Below are positions 39,273 to 48,959 of a stretch of 64,000 nt of DNA, one piece after another (within the stretch, counting starts at the first letter, position 1; every line of letters begins with the position of its first letter). The notes beneath the pieces were generated by a model. The model was not told the DNA's origin. It saw only the letters and a program-made list of their open reading frames with translations, and searched no databases. The position numbers and the translations under genes were made by a program. Origin of the DNA: an uncultured Lachnospiraceae bacterium (GTDB taxonomy: Bacteria; Bacillota; Clostridia; Lachnospirales; Lachnospiraceae); assembly GCA_947165025.1 (NCBI GenBank), contig CAMUYQ010000006.1, positions 102,402 through 166,401 on the forward strand. The letters are read 5' to 3'.

Positions 39273-40090
39273 TGGCAAAACGTAAAGAAGAAGAGCCACC
39301 AAAAGGCGCGCCCGCGTGGCAATCGACCTTTGCGGACCTGATGAACCTTCTGCTGTGCTTCTTCGTTATGCTTTTCGCTATGTCAACGATCGACGCACAG
39401 AAGTTTGCGCTGGTTGCGGCTAGTTTTTCACAGACATTTTCAATATTTGATTCGGGCGGATCATCGCTCCTTGAAGGACTCCTGATCAACAACGGTGTTT
39501 CACAGCTCTCACAGCTTGACGTATATATGAACACTATGGGTCAGGCAGCATCAGCCGAGGAAGAATCGGATGATATGTACAAGAAGTTCGATGATAAGGT
39601 TGACGAAGTCCAACAGGAAATGCTCAAGCAGAATGAGCAGCTCGCCGAGAAGATAGAAGAGGCTTTGCAGGAGCAGAACCTTGACGGTGACATAGATGTT
39701 GACTTTACATCGCAGTACGTTGAGCTCACACTTAACGGTGCGCTTCTCTTTGATTCAGGTAAAGCCGAGCTGAAGAGCGAGGCAATGCCTCTTATGGAGA
39801 AGGTTGGAATGATACTTCAGAAGTATGCGGAGTCAACGATCGAAGTTGAGGGACATACCGATAACGTTCCGATCCATACTGCAAGATTTGCCAACAACAA
39901 CGAGCTTTCAAGCGCCAGAGCGCTTTCGGTGTTTGATTATCTCATTGAGCACACGAACCTCATTCCCGCAAATATCAAGCACTCGGGAAGAGGTGAGTAT
40001 ATACCGGTTGCAGACAATTCGACAGCCGAGGGGCGCGCCAAGAACAGACGCGTTGAGATCAAGATATACAATCCCCTGGCTGCCCCGTAG
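39272..40090 (+). CDS. motB: flagellar stator protein MotB
   Basis: The 272-residue protein starts at GTG and has one membrane helix with the essential Asp in TFADLMNLLLCFFVMLFAMSTID. The C-terminal OmpA-like domain (DSGKAELKSEAMPLM, EVEGHTDNVPIH, NELSSARALSVFDYL) binds peptidoglycan and anchors the stator. Whether the pair uses protons or sodium cannot be decided from these motifs. It overlaps motA by one base. Confidence 0.95.
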   Translation: MAKRKEEEPPKGAPAWQSTFADLMNLLLCFFVMLFAMSTIDAQKFALVAASFSQTFSIFDSGGSSLLEGLLINNGVSQLSQLDVYMNTMGQAASAEEESDDMYKKFDDKVDEVQQEMLKQNEQLAEKIEEALQEQNLDGDIDVDFTSQYVELTLNGALLFDSGKAELKSEAMPLMEKVGMILQKYAESTIEVEGHTDNVPIHTARFANNNELSSARALSVFDYLIEHTNLIPANIKHSGRGEYIPVADNSTAEGRAKNRRVEIKIYNPLAAP

Positions 40091-40104
40091 GAGGAGAGGC
40101 ATAA

Positions 40105-40629
40105 ATGAAAAAGAATCTGATGTCGGTCATCATACTGGCGCTTGTTGCAGTCAACGTCGTGCTGACCGGAATAATCATGTTTTCGACGGTATCGGCAAAC
40201 CGCAAGACCATCGCACTTGTGGATGATATCGCGGCGATCCTCAATCTTGAACTTGAGAGCAATTCAAGCGCCGAGGAAGTTGCTGCCGAGGAAATGGTGC
40301 TTCCCGAGAATTCGGAGGTGTACGATATAGCCGATCCGATGACTGTAGCGCTGAAGGATTCCGGAGACGGCAAGGATCATTACGCACTGTGTTCGGTATC
40401 GTTCTCGATCAATACACAGCATGAGGACTACAAGACGTATCAGCCGATGCTCGCAGCAAAAGAGAGTAAGATCAAGAGCGAGATCATCGAAGTTGTCGGC
40501 GGTTATACAAAAGAGCAGGCACAGGCTGACGTACATGAAATAGAACAGGCGATCCTGTCAAAGGTTCAGGCGATGTTTGATTCGACGTTCGTGTATGAAG
40601 CGTACTTTAGAGATATCAAATTCCAGTAA
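40105..40629 (+). CDS. fliL: flagellar basal-body-associated protein FliL
   Basis: The 174-residue single-pass membrane protein (helix about residues 4-26, MSVIILALVAVNVVLTGIIMF) has a periplasmic-type domain containing LCSVSFSINTQHEDYKTYQPML and EQAILSKVQAMFDS. FliL surrounds and stabilises the stator units. Ribosome binding site GGAGGAGAGG. Conservation is weak, as usual, but position and topology agree. Confidence 0.88.
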   Translation: MKKNLMSVIILALVAVNVVLTGIIMFSTVSANRKTIALVDDIAAILNLELESNSSAEEVAAEEMVLPENSEVYDIADPMTVALKDSGDGKDHYALCSVSFSINTQHEDYKTYQPMLAAKESKIKSEIIEVVGGYTKEQAQADVHEIEQAILSKVQAMFDSTFVYEAYFRDIKFQ

Positions 40630-40645
40630 GGGATTTTCAATCATA

Positions 40646-40668
40646 GCATCAAAATGATTTTACGATGC
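40646..40668 (+). other. intergenic hairpin between fliL and fliM
   Basis: GCATC plus AAAA (40646-40654) pairs with TTTT and GATGC (40658-40668), with two unpaired bases. There is no terminal T-run. It may affect relative levels of the stator and switch genes. Confidence 0.4.
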
Positions 40669-40689
40669 GGGGAGTGAGGTGAGCTCGGG

Positions 40690-41673
40690 ATGGGCGAAGT
40701 TCTCTCGCAAAATGAGATTGACAGTCTGCTTCAGGCTCTGAGCTCAGGCGAACTTGACGCGGAAGACATCAATTCCATTGACGAGCGATCGGCGAAAAGC
40801 TACGATTTCAGACGCCCGGCCAAATTTTCAAAAGAGCATCTTCGAACACTTGAGATAATATTTGAACATTACGGACGACTGCTTTCGACAAACCTTCCGG
40901 TATATCTTCGCAAGAATATCCAGGTAAGTGTTGTCAACTCGGAAGCATGTACGTTCTCCGAATTTTCAACGGCTCTTGCCAACCCGGTACTTCTGGCAGT
41001 CGTGAACTTCGATCCGCTCGGCGGAAATGTTCTTCTCGAGATAGCAGCCAATCTGGGATATGCGATAATCGACAGAATGCTCGGTGGGCAGGGAAATCCG
41101 CTTGATAAGAGCAGAGACTTTTCGGAAATAGAACGGTCGATCATAGACAAGATCATAACGGTGTGTGTACAGCTCTTAAGGGAGCCGTGGAAGAACGTTA
41201 CGGAGATCAATCCTTATCTTGAGAGAGTTGAGACCAATCCGCAGTTCGCACAGATAATAGCACCATCGGAAATGATCGCGATCATCACGATCAATGTCAA
41301 GATAGGTGATGTCGAAGGACTGATGAACGTGTGTCTTCCTTATTTCACACTCGAGTCGGTCATGGATAAACTGAATACGAAGTACTGGTTCGCGAACATG
41401 AAGGACAACAGCGGTGAGGAGTTTGGCGAACATATCGAGACGGTCATCAGAAAGATATCAATGCCGATAAGGGCTGTTCTCGGAAAGAGTACGATAACGG
41501 TCAGCGATTTTGTGAATCTTCAGCTTGGGGATATAATAAAGCTCGGAAGCAAAGTCGATTCACAGCTTGATGTATATGTAGGAAATCTACAGAAATTCAA
41601 AGCCTTGCCCGGAACGTCGAGAGACGGCTACGCGGTAAGAGTTACGGAAGTATTAAGAGAGGAGGAGAAATAG
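40690..41673 (+). CDS. fliM: flagellar motor switch protein FliM
   Basis: The 327-residue protein begins MGEVLSQNEIDSLLQALSSG, the N-terminal segment that binds CheY-P. The middle CheC-like domain (RRPAKFSKEHLRTLEIIFEHYGRLLSTNL) and a C-terminal SpoA domain follow. FliM with FliG and FliY forms the switch complex that sets direction of rotation. Normal length for the family. Confidence 0.96.
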   Translation: MGEVLSQNEIDSLLQALSSGELDAEDINSIDERSAKSYDFRRPAKFSKEHLRTLEIIFEHYGRLLSTNLPVYLRKNIQVSVVNSEACTFSEFSTALANPVLLAVVNFDPLGGNVLLEIAANLGYAIIDRMLGGQGNPLDKSRDFSEIERSIIDKIITVCVQLLREPWKNVTEINPYLERVETNPQFAQIIAPSEMIAIITINVKIGDVEGLMNVCLPYFTLESVMDKLNTKYWFANMKDNSGEEFGEHIETVIRKISMPIRAVLGKSTITVSDFVNLQLGDIIKLGSKVDSQLDVYVGNLQKFKALPGTSRDGYAVRVTEVLREEEK

Positions 41674-41676
41674 AGT

Positions 41677-42939
41677 ATGGACGGAATGTTGTCGCAAGAT
41701 GAAATAAATGCTCTGCTAAGCGGCGGAATACCTGATGCACCGGCCGCAGATGCCTCCACCGATGCTCCCGCAGATGCGCCTGCAGAAGATGCAGCGCCTG
41801 CAGCAGCCGGTCCTACCGAGTCTCTTACGGATGATGAAAAAGATGCGATCGGCGAGGTTGCCAACATCAGCATGGGCACAAGCGCTACAACGCTTTACTC
41901 GCTCGTCAACCGGAAGGTTAACATCACAACCCCCGTTGTTGACATGGCCACGTGGGATTCGATCGTAAACGAGTACGAGAGGCCGTGCGTGTTCATCAAG
42001 ATCAAATACACAGAGGGTCTTGAAGGCACCAACATCTTGATACTGAAGGAACATGATGTTAAGATCATAACTGACCTTATGATGGGCGGTGACGGTACCA
42101 ACATCGAAGAGACAGAGCTGTCGGATATACACCTTTCCGCGATCTCGGAAGCGATGAACCAGATGATGGGTTCGAGCGCAACATCTCTTTCATCGATGCT
42201 CGGCCGGATGATCGATATCAGCCCTCCGGAAGCAAACCTTGTGGATGTGGCAGGTCTTGAAAAACAGGAGGATATTTCTTCCTTCCTTCTCGGGACATTT
42301 GTCAGGATCACATTCAAGATGCAGATCGGGGACCTGGTTGACAGTAAGATCATGCAGTTGTATCCTATTGACTTTGCAAAGAGTCTGTATGATTACTTCA
42401 TGGATTCACAGGAGCCCGAAGCCCCGCCGGCACCGGAACCGGCAGCACCGCAGATGGCAGCACCTTCGATGGGAGCTCCAAGCAGCGGACAGAGCATGGG
42501 CGCACCGCAGATGGCACCTCCTTCAATGGGAGCTCCCGCAATGGGAATGCCTTCGATGGGAGCCCCGGGAATGGATTTCGGGATGGGAATGGGCATGCAG
42601 CCTCAGATGGGCGCAGCACCTCAGATGGGCATGCCGATGCCGAACATAAATATTCAGCCTGCAAGCTTTACACCGTTCTCAACGGACGTAAATGCAATGC
42701 AAAGTCAGGAGAATATAGCTCTTATCAAAGACGTACCTCTTGAGGTCACTGTAGAATTAGGCAGGACAAGTAAAGCAATTTCTGATATACTAGACTTTGC
42801 ACCGGGTACTATCATAGAACTTGATAAGATCGCCGGAGAACCTGTAGACGTTCTTGTAAACGGCAAACTTGTAGCAAAAGGTGAGGTAGTAGTAATTGAA
42901 GAAAACTTCGGTGTAAGAGTTACCGAAATTATCAATTAA
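41677..42939 (+). CDS. fliY: flagellar motor switch phosphatase FliY (CheC-FliN fusion)
   Basis: The 420-residue protein has an N-terminal CheY-binding-like segment (MLSQDEINALLSGG), then a CheC phosphatase domain (LTDDEKDAIGEVANISMGTSATTL). It ends with a FliN-type SpoA domain (LIKDVPLEVTVELGRTSKAISDILDFAPGTIIELDKIAGEPVDVLVNGKLVAKGEVVVIEENFGVRVTEI, read in pieces). Between them is an unusual linker of about 95 residues (about 245-340) rich in Met, Gly, Pro and Ala, with repeated SMGAP/QMGAP units. FliY removes phosphate from CheY-P at the switch. Confidence 0.95.
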   Translation: MDGMLSQDEINALLSGGIPDAPAADASTDAPADAPAEDAAPAAAGPTESLTDDEKDAIGEVANISMGTSATTLYSLVNRKVNITTPVVDMATWDSIVNEYERPCVFIKIKYTEGLEGTNILILKEHDVKIITDLMMGGDGTNIEETELSDIHLSAISEAMNQMMGSSATSLSSMLGRMIDISPPEANLVDVAGLEKQEDISSFLLGTFVRITFKMQIGDLVDSKIMQLYPIDFAKSLYDYFMDSQEPEAPPAPEPAAPQMAAPSMGAPSSGQSMGAPQMAPPSMGAPAMGMPSMGAPGMDFGMGMGMQPQMGAAPQMGMPMPNINIQPASFTPFSTDVNAMQSQENIALIKDVPLEVTVELGRTSKAISDILDFAPGTIIELDKIAGEPVDVLVNGKLVAKGEVVVIEENFGVRVTEIIN

Positions 42940-42960
42940 CCAAGATAGAGGAGAAAAACG

Positions 42961-43323
42961 ATGGCAAAAAACATTCTTATCTGTGATGATGCAGCATTCA
43001 TGCGCATGATGATCAAGGACATTCTCTCAAAGAACGGTTACAACGTTGCGGGAGAAGCAGAGAACGGTGCCAAGGCTGTTGAGAAATACGCCGAGCTTAA
43101 GCCTGACCTTGTACTCATGGACATCACGATGCCTGAGATGGATGGTATTCAGGCACTCAAAAAGATCAAGGAATCAGACCCGTCTGCACTTGTTATCATG
43201 TGCTCTGCAATGGGTCAGCAGGCTATGGTTATCGAATCGATCCAGGCCGGTGCCAAGGACTTTATCGTTAAGCCTTTCCAGGCAGACAGAGTTATAGAGG
43301 CCGTTAAAAAAGTCGTAGGATAA
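42961..43323 (+). CDS. cheY: chemotaxis response regulator CheY
   Basis: The 120-residue receiver domain has the acidic pair (ICDDAAFMR), the phosphoacceptor Asp in DLVLMDITMPEMDG (about residue 54) and the conserved Ser/Lys in CSAMGQQ and FIVKPFQ. It carries CheA's phosphate to FliM. Located between fliY and fliO as in Bacillus. No output domain. Confidence 0.97.
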   Translation: MAKNILICDDAAFMRMMIKDILSKNGYNVAGEAENGAKAVEKYAELKPDLVLMDITMPEMDGIQALKKIKESDPSALVIMCSAMGQQAMVIESIQAGAKDFIVKPFQADRVIEAVKKVVG

Positions 43324-43327
43324 CGAT

Positions 43328-43711
43328 ATGATACTTGCGACCTTGGACAGGGCAGAAAGCTTTACGCAGTTTCTGACCGTGATTTTGGTATTCCTTTTGG
43401 TGTTGGCTCTGACATATCTGACAACACGATTCGTAGGTAATTACCAGAAGGTACGAAGCGCCAACAGAAACTTTGAGATAATAGAAACGTGCAGGATCAC
43501 TAACGGCAAGTATCTTCAGATCGTCAAGATCGGCGAGAAGTATGTGGTCATAGGGATCGGTAAGGACGACATCACAAAAATATGTGAGCTGTCCCCTGAG
43601 GATGTAAAACCCGTGACCGAGAATGCACCCGGACAGTCGGTTGAGGCATTCAAAGCCATTTTTGATAAAGCCAGGGAAAAGATCAAAGGCGGCAAAGAAA
43701 ATGAGAAATAG
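43328..43711 (+). CDS. fliO: flagellar biosynthetic protein FliO/FliZ
   Basis: The 127-residue protein has one N-terminal membrane helix (FLTVILVFLLVLALTYLTTRFVG) and a small C-terminal domain with FEIIETCRITNGKYLQIVKIGEKYVVIGIGKDDITKI, the FliO pattern. FliO assists FliP in export-gate assembly. Its end overlaps the start of fliP. Confidence 0.88.
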   Translation: MILATLDRAESFTQFLTVILVFLLVLALTYLTTRFVGNYQKVRSANRNFEIIETCRITNGKYLQIVKIGEKYVVIGIGKDDITKICELSPEDVKPVTENAPGQSVEAFKAIFDKAREKIKGGKENEK

Positions 43712-44582
43712 CGGTAGCATTGGGGGCAGAAGAGCATTGATGATCTTTTGCTTCCTTGCGTATTTAATGACGTTTTTCTTTATGTCACCCACAAATACAT
43801 ACGCCAGCGAAGTAAATGATCTCGGGATCACCAGGGATGAGGAACCTTCCCGTCCCACGGTCATAAGAGAGCCGGGAACAGCCGAGGATGCTGACGATAT
43901 AAGAGAACTGAACGTATCCAACAATCTGTCGATCACATATACTGATCAGCAGGGAAATCTGTCGGGAACGCTCAGAATACTCATCATATTAACACTTGTT
44001 GCAATGGCACCTTTCCTCGTGATAATGATGACATCATTCACGAGGATACTCATTGTACTTCATTTTGTCAGATCGGCCATCGGTACCCAGACAGCACCGC
44101 CAAACCAGGTGCTTGTAGGACTGACCCTGTTTCTGACATTTTTTATTATGAACCCCGTGATCACGGACATAAACACAAATGCCGTCAAACCGTTTGAAGC
44201 CGGTGAGATGACACAGGAGGAATTTGTGGATGCAGCGCTCACTCCTCTTCGCGAATTCATGTATCCGCAGACCCAGACAAAGGATGTCCGTCTTTTCATG
44301 GATATCGCCAAGATAGACAGCGTCGAGTCGATAGATGACATCCCGACACGTGTTCTCGTGCCCGCATTTGTCATCAGCGAGCTGAGAAGGGCGTTCATCA
44401 TAGGATTTTTGATATACATACCGTTTATTGTCATAGACATGGTGGTGGCGTCAACGCTGATGTCGATGGGTATGATGATGCTGCCGCCGACAACGATCTC
44501 GATGCCGTTTAAGATACTGCTGTTCGTTCTTGCGGACGGATGGAATCTTGTAATCGGGAACCTTGTAAAAACATTCTACTAG
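43701..44582 (+). CDS. fliP: flagellar type III export gate protein FliP
   Basis: The ATG at 43701 gives 293 residues with an N-terminal signal peptide or first helix (ALMIFCFLAYLMTFFFMSPTNTYA). The FliP core follows: MTSFTRILIVLHFVRSAIGTQTAPPNQVLVGLTLFLTFFIM, FVISELRRAFIIGFLIYIPFIVIDMVVAS and a C-terminal helix. FliP5-FliQ4-FliR1 forms the export pore. A longer in-frame extension upstream lacks a ribosome binding site and overlaps fliO. Confidence 0.95.
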   Translation: MRNSGSIGGRRALMIFCFLAYLMTFFFMSPTNTYASEVNDLGITRDEEPSRPTVIREPGTAEDADDIRELNVSNNLSITYTDQQGNLSGTLRILIILTLVAMAPFLVIMMTSFTRILIVLHFVRSAIGTQTAPPNQVLVGLTLFLTFFIMNPVITDINTNAVKPFEAGEMTQEEFVDAALTPLREFMYPQTQTKDVRLFMDIAKIDSVESIDDIPTRVLVPAFVISELRRAFIIGFLIYIPFIVIDMVVASTLMSMGMMMLPPTTISMPFKILLFVLADGWNLVIGNLVKTFY

Positions 44583-44635
44583 CGTCTTTTCCGGCAAATT
44601 GGAAATGGTTCGAGACGCGAATGGAGGGGAATATC

Positions 44636-44908
44636 ATGATGGATATCGACAACGTTACAACGATCACACGTACCGCGCTGTACACGATCATCAAATGCGC
44701 ATCCCCGATGCTGCTCGTATCTCTTGTTATAGGTCTGACCGTAAGTATCTTCCAGACGATAACATCGATCCAGGAGCAGACGCTTACGTTTGTTCCGAAG
44801 GTCATAGGGATATTTGCTTCGATCATGATACTCGGACACTGGATGCTCAACGAGATCGTGCAGTACACGCAGGAACTGTGGAACGGTTTTTCACTGTACA
44901 TCAGGTAA
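44636..44908 (+). CDS. fliQ: flagellar type III export gate protein FliQ
   Basis: The ATG at 44636, after GAGGGGA, gives 90 residues with two membrane helices. It contains ALYTIIKCASPMLLVSLVIGLTVSIFQTITSIQEQTLTFVPK, the strongly conserved FliQ region. The family is 85-90 residues, which supports this start over the earlier in-frame ATGs. Confidence 0.95.
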   Translation: MMDIDNVTTITRTALYTIIKCASPMLLVSLVIGLTVSIFQTITSIQEQTLTFVPKVIGIFASIMILGHWMLNEIVQYTQELWNGFSLYIR

Positions 44909-44911
44909 AAG

Positions 44912-45694
44912 ATGCTCGATCAAACCTTTACTTTTGAAGATCTGGAATTTTTCCTGCTCGTGTTTGCGAGAGTATCGGCATTCATGTTCGTTGCGCCGTT
45001 CTTCTCAATGTCAAATACGCCGAGAAGACTCCGCGCAGGATTTTCGCTGCTGCTGGCAGTGCTGCTTGCAGGTGTTCTTGAAGATCGCAGCGTTCCCGCA
45101 TATTCGACCGTGCTCGGGTATTCGATGATAGTCCTGAAGGAGACCGCGACCGGACTCATCATCGGGCTTGGTGCAAACATGTGCATGTCGATAGTGCATT
45201 TTGCCGGAAAGGTCGCGGACATGGAAGTGGGACTGTCCATGGTCCAGCTGTTCGATCCGATGACGCGTGAAGGCACCGGTTTCATGGGAACGTTTTACCA
45301 GTATATACTTGTGCTGATCATGCTCGTCACGAACATGCATTACTATTTTCTGCGGGCACTTGTCGAGACATTCAATCTGATCCCGATAGGCGGCGCGAAG
45401 TTCTCTTCAGAGAAGATAATGATAACAATGGTGCAGTTCCTGACCGATTTCATAACGATATCGTTCAGACTGTGTCTTCCGATAGTTGCGGCGATGCTGC
45501 TCCTTAACGCGATACTCGGAGTGCTTGCCAAGACGGCACCGCAGATCAACATGTTTTCCGTCGGTATCCAGATAAAGATCATCGTCGGACTGGGGATCCT
45601 GTTTCTGACCATAGGTACAATACCGAGCGCATCCGAGTTCATCTTCAAAGAGATGCGAATCATGGTCACTGCGATGGTCAATTCGATGAGGTAG
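44912..45694 (+). CDS. fliR: flagellar type III export gate protein FliR
   Basis: The 260-residue protein has six or so membrane segments and the FliR patterns FARVSAFMFVAPFFSMSNTPRRLRAGFSLLLAVLL, GMGLAMC-like GLGANMCMSIVHFAGKVADMEVGLSMVQLFDP and a C-terminal helix. It completes the FliPQR pore. It follows fliQ by 3 nt. Confidence 0.95.
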   Translation: MLDQTFTFEDLEFFLLVFARVSAFMFVAPFFSMSNTPRRLRAGFSLLLAVLLAGVLEDRSVPAYSTVLGYSMIVLKETATGLIIGLGANMCMSIVHFAGKVADMEVGLSMVQLFDPMTREGTGFMGTFYQYILVLIMLVTNMHYYFLRALVETFNLIPIGGAKFSSEKIMITMVQFLTDFITISFRLCLPIVAAMLLLNAILGVLAKTAPQINMFSVGIQIKIIVGLGILFLTIGTIPSASEFIFKEMRIMVTAMVNSMR

Positions 45695-45730
45695 CACCGA
45701 CAGCTGTAAGGTGCGGTCACGGGGAAATAC

Positions 45731-46894
45731 ATGACGAAAAAGGGGAGAGTCATTCAACAGGATAAGGACATTAAGGTTCAGATGCTTCTGCGTCTCGACC
45801 TTCAGCTCTTTGCGAAGGAAGGTCCGGGAGGAGAGAAGACCGAACCGGCTACGGAGAAGAAACTATCCGACGCCAGAAAGGAAGGACAGGTTGCCAAGAG
45901 CCGTGAGCTCGGTCAGGCACTTGCTCTTTTGTCGCTTTTTGTCGTACTGAAGATATGGGCGGGATCGATCGGCCACAATTTCATCAACGGCTTCCGTACT
46001 AACTATACGCGGATGAAGGAGATGACAACGCTTGTGGGCGGCGAGATCTCCGTCAAGGATTTCTGCAGGCTGCTCAATTCCAACATTGTCAATATGGCAT
46101 TGATCGTAGCTCCCGTATTTGCCGCCGCGTTTGCGGTCGCGTTCATTTCCGACGTTGTCCAGGTCAAGTGGCAGCCCACGGCCAAACCTCTCACTCCCAA
46201 GTTTTCGAAGATCAATCCGATCAACGGATTCAAGAAGATATTTTCGAAAGACAAGATCGTAGAGCTGTTAAAATCACTCGTTAAGCTCGTTCTTCTCGGG
46301 TACATGGCGTACTCGACACTAAAGGGTGAATTCTCGGTGCTGTTCGCGCTCTTTGACATGGAGCTTTCAAATGCGATCAGGGTGATCGGTGATATCGCGA
46401 TAAATCTCGGACTGAAGATAAGTGCTCTTTATATCGTCATCGGATTTGCGGACTTCGGATACCAGAAGTGGAAGTTTGCCGAAGACATGAAGATGACCAA
46501 GCAGGAAGTCAAGGATGAATGGAAGAATGCTGAAGGAGATCCTGCGGTTAAAGGAAAACAGAAGCAGAGGATGATGGAGGCATCACGAAGAAGAATGATG
46601 CAGGCTGTTCCGTCTGCGGATGTCGTCATCACAAACCCGACGCACTTTGCTGTTGCAATAAAATACGACGTCAACATTTTCGACGCGCCTTACGTTGTTG
46701 CAAAGGGTGAGGATTTTCTTGCAGCCCGCATCAAGGAAAGAGCCGCCGAGGCAGGGGTTGAGATCGTCGAGAACAAACCCCTCGCAAGAATGCTTTACTA
46801 TAACGTGGATCTCGGAACTCCGATACCGCCGGAGCTTTACCAGACGGTCGCCGAAATCCTCGCTGCTATTTACAACGCTCGAAAGATAAGTTAA
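45731..46894 (+). CDS. flhB: flagellar export specificity switch protein FlhB
   Basis: The 387-residue protein has GEKTEPATEKKLSDARKEGQVAKSREL near the N-terminus, four membrane segments, and the autocleavage site NPTH at about residue 302 (VVITNPTHFAVAIKYD). FlhB switches export from rod/hook to filament substrates on FliK's signal. The start at 45731 has a GGGG-like site; a second ATG at 45782 would remove 17 residues and is equally plausible. Confidence 0.95.
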   Translation: MTKKGRVIQQDKDIKVQMLLRLDLQLFAKEGPGGEKTEPATEKKLSDARKEGQVAKSRELGQALALLSLFVVLKIWAGSIGHNFINGFRTNYTRMKEMTTLVGGEISVKDFCRLLNSNIVNMALIVAPVFAAAFAVAFISDVVQVKWQPTAKPLTPKFSKINPINGFKKIFSKDKIVELLKSLVKLVLLGYMAYSTLKGEFSVLFALFDMELSNAIRVIGDIAINLGLKISALYIVIGFADFGYQKWKFAEDMKMTKQEVKDEWKNAEGDPAVKGKQKQRMMEASRRRMMQAVPSADVVITNPTHFAVAIKYDVNIFDAPYVVAKGEDFLAARIKERAAEAGVEIVENKPLARMLYYNVDLGTPIPPELYQTVAEILAAIYNARKIS

Positions 46895-46915
46895 ACGGGA
46901 GGGAGGTGAAAAGCC

Positions 46916-48958
46916 ATGAAGAAGTTTGCTGTTGCCGACATAGGTGTGGCACTGTATCTTCTTTGCGCTTTTGTTTTCCTCATAGTCCCGATCCCTTCGT
47001 TTGTTCTGGACATTGCTCTTGCGGCCAACATCTCGATCGCATTTGCGGTTCTGTTCAACACGATGTTCGCAAAAGAAGTTCTGGACATGTCATTCTTCCC
47101 GACGCTTTTGCTGTTCACGACGATATTCCGTATATCGCTTAACGTCTCTTCAACAAGACTGATCCTTGCGACGGGTTCACCCGGAAACGTCGTCGAGACA
47201 TTCGGCTCGTTCGTCGGTGGCGGTGACCTCGTAATGGGAACCATCGTATTTATAATCCTTATCATCATCCAGTTCATGGTCATCAACAAAGGTTCTGAAA
47301 GAGTTGCCGAGGTAACGGCAAGATTCACCCTTGACGCCATGCCCGGTAAACAGATGGCTATCGATGCCGATCTTAACACCGGAGCGATAACGGATGAGGA
47401 AGCAAAAGCAGCACGTGCCAAGATCCAGGAGGAGTCAAGCTTCTTCGGATCCATGGATGGTGCGGTCAAGTACGTAAAGGGAGACGCGACAGCCGGTCTT
47501 ATCATCACGTTCGTTAACATCATCGGAGGCATCGCGATGGGAATGCTCCGTCAGGGCCTTGATTTTAACGGAGCCATACAGAAGTACACGATACTGACTA
47601 TCGGTGACGGACTTGTATCACAGATCCCCTCGCTTCTTATCTCGCTTTCAACAGGTATACTTGTCACGAAGGGATCAAAGGAAGCCGACTTCGGAAACGT
47701 TATCGTATCGCAGCTTTTCGGTCTTCCCAAGGCGTTGTATTTTGTCGGCGGAGTCATCTGTTTTCTCGGTGTCGTAACGCCCCTTTCGATGATCCTGTTC
47801 TTAACGATCGGACTTCTGTTCATCATCGGAGGAAGGATCGTTGCAAACAACATAGAAATATCCAAGACGGAGAAGTCCGTAGAGACGATGGAGGAAGAAG
47901 CGGAGGAAGTCCGGAAACCGGAAAATGTCGTGTCGCTTTTGCAGGTTGATCCGATCGAGCTTGAGTTCGGTTACGGTATCATTCCTCTTGCGGATGTCAA
48001 TCAGGGCGGTGACCTTCTCGACCGAGTCGTTATGATACGTCGTCAGGTAGCACTTGAACTCGGTACCGTTGTCCCGATCATCAGACTTCGAGATAACATA
48101 CAGCTCAATCCCAACCAGTACATCATCAAGATAAAAGGTATACAGGTAAGCGAAGGTGAGATACTGTTCGACCACTACATGGCGATGAACCCCGGATTTG
48201 TCGAAGAGGAGATATCGGGTATATCTACATTCGAGCCGTCGTTCCATCTGCCTGCACTGTGGATCACGGAATCACAGAGAGAGCGTGCGGAAAGTCTCGG
48301 CTATACAGTTGTCGATCCTCCTTCGATCATCGCAACACACCTTACCGAAGTTATCAGGCAGCATATTTCCGAACTGCTCACGCGTCAGGATGTTCAGAAC
48401 CTTATCAACAACATCAAAGAGACAAACCCGTCGCTTGTTGATGAACTGACACCCAAGCTTCTGGGACTCGGTGAGATACAGAAGGTTCTCCAGAACCTGC
48501 TGAAGGAAGGCATCTCGATCAGAGACCTTCTGTCGATATTCGAAACACTTGCTGATCACGCTACGGTCACACGGGATACGGACGTTCTTACGGAGTATGT
48601 CAGACAGAGTCTTAAGCGTGCGATATCGGCAAAATATTTTGCGGCTAATGAGGCTACGAGCGTGGTGACTCTGGATCCTAAGATCGAGCAGGAGATAATG
48701 AACTCGGTCAAGCAGACTGAACAGGGTGCATACCTTACGCTTGATCCCGAGAGGACGAAGGAGATAATGAACTCCGTCGGAGAAGAGGTATCTAAGCTTG
48801 AGAACCTCGGCAGGAATCCGATAGTGATAACATCCCCGATCGTCAGGATGTATTTCAAAAAACTTACGGAAGATTACTATCCGGATCTAATTGTAGTATC
48901 ATATAATGAGATTGATTCAAACGTTGAATTGCAATCAGTCGGAATGGTGACGGCATAA
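46916..48958 (+). CDS. flhA: flagellar export gate component FlhA
   Basis: The 680-residue protein has an N-terminal membrane domain with about eight helices, including the FHIPEP-type SFFPTLLLFTTIFRISLNVSSTRLIL. The linker has FTLDAMPGKQMAIDADLNTGAI, and a large cytoplasmic domain (EFGYGIIPLADVNQGGDLLDR) binds chaperones and substrates. It forms a nonameric ring under the export pore. Ribosome binding site GGGAGGGAGGTG, very strong. Confidence 0.97.
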   Translation: MKKFAVADIGVALYLLCAFVFLIVPIPSFVLDIALAANISIAFAVLFNTMFAKEVLDMSFFPTLLLFTTIFRISLNVSSTRLILATGSPGNVVETFGSFVGGGDLVMGTIVFIILIIIQFMVINKGSERVAEVTARFTLDAMPGKQMAIDADLNTGAITDEEAKAARAKIQEESSFFGSMDGAVKYVKGDATAGLIITFVNIIGGIAMGMLRQGLDFNGAIQKYTILTIGDGLVSQIPSLLISLSTGILVTKGSKEADFGNVIVSQLFGLPKALYFVGGVICFLGVVTPLSMILFLTIGLLFIIGGRIVANNIEISKTEKSVETMEEEAEEVRKPENVVSLLQVDPIELEFGYGIIPLADVNQGGDLLDRVVMIRRQVALELGTVVPIIRLRDNIQLNPNQYIIKIKGIQVSEGEILFDHYMAMNPGFVEEEISGISTFEPSFHLPALWITESQRERAESLGYTVVDPPSIIATHLTEVIRQHISELLTRQDVQNLINNIKETNPSLVDELTPKLLGLGEIQKVLQNLLKEGISIRDLLSIFETLADHATVTRDTDVLTEYVRQSLKRAISAKYFAANEATSVVTLDPKIEQEIMNSVKQTEQGAYLTLDPERTKEIMNSVGEEVSKLENLGRNPIVITSPIVRMYFKKLTEDYYPDLIVVSYNEIDSNVELQSVGMVTA

Positions 48959-48959
48959 G

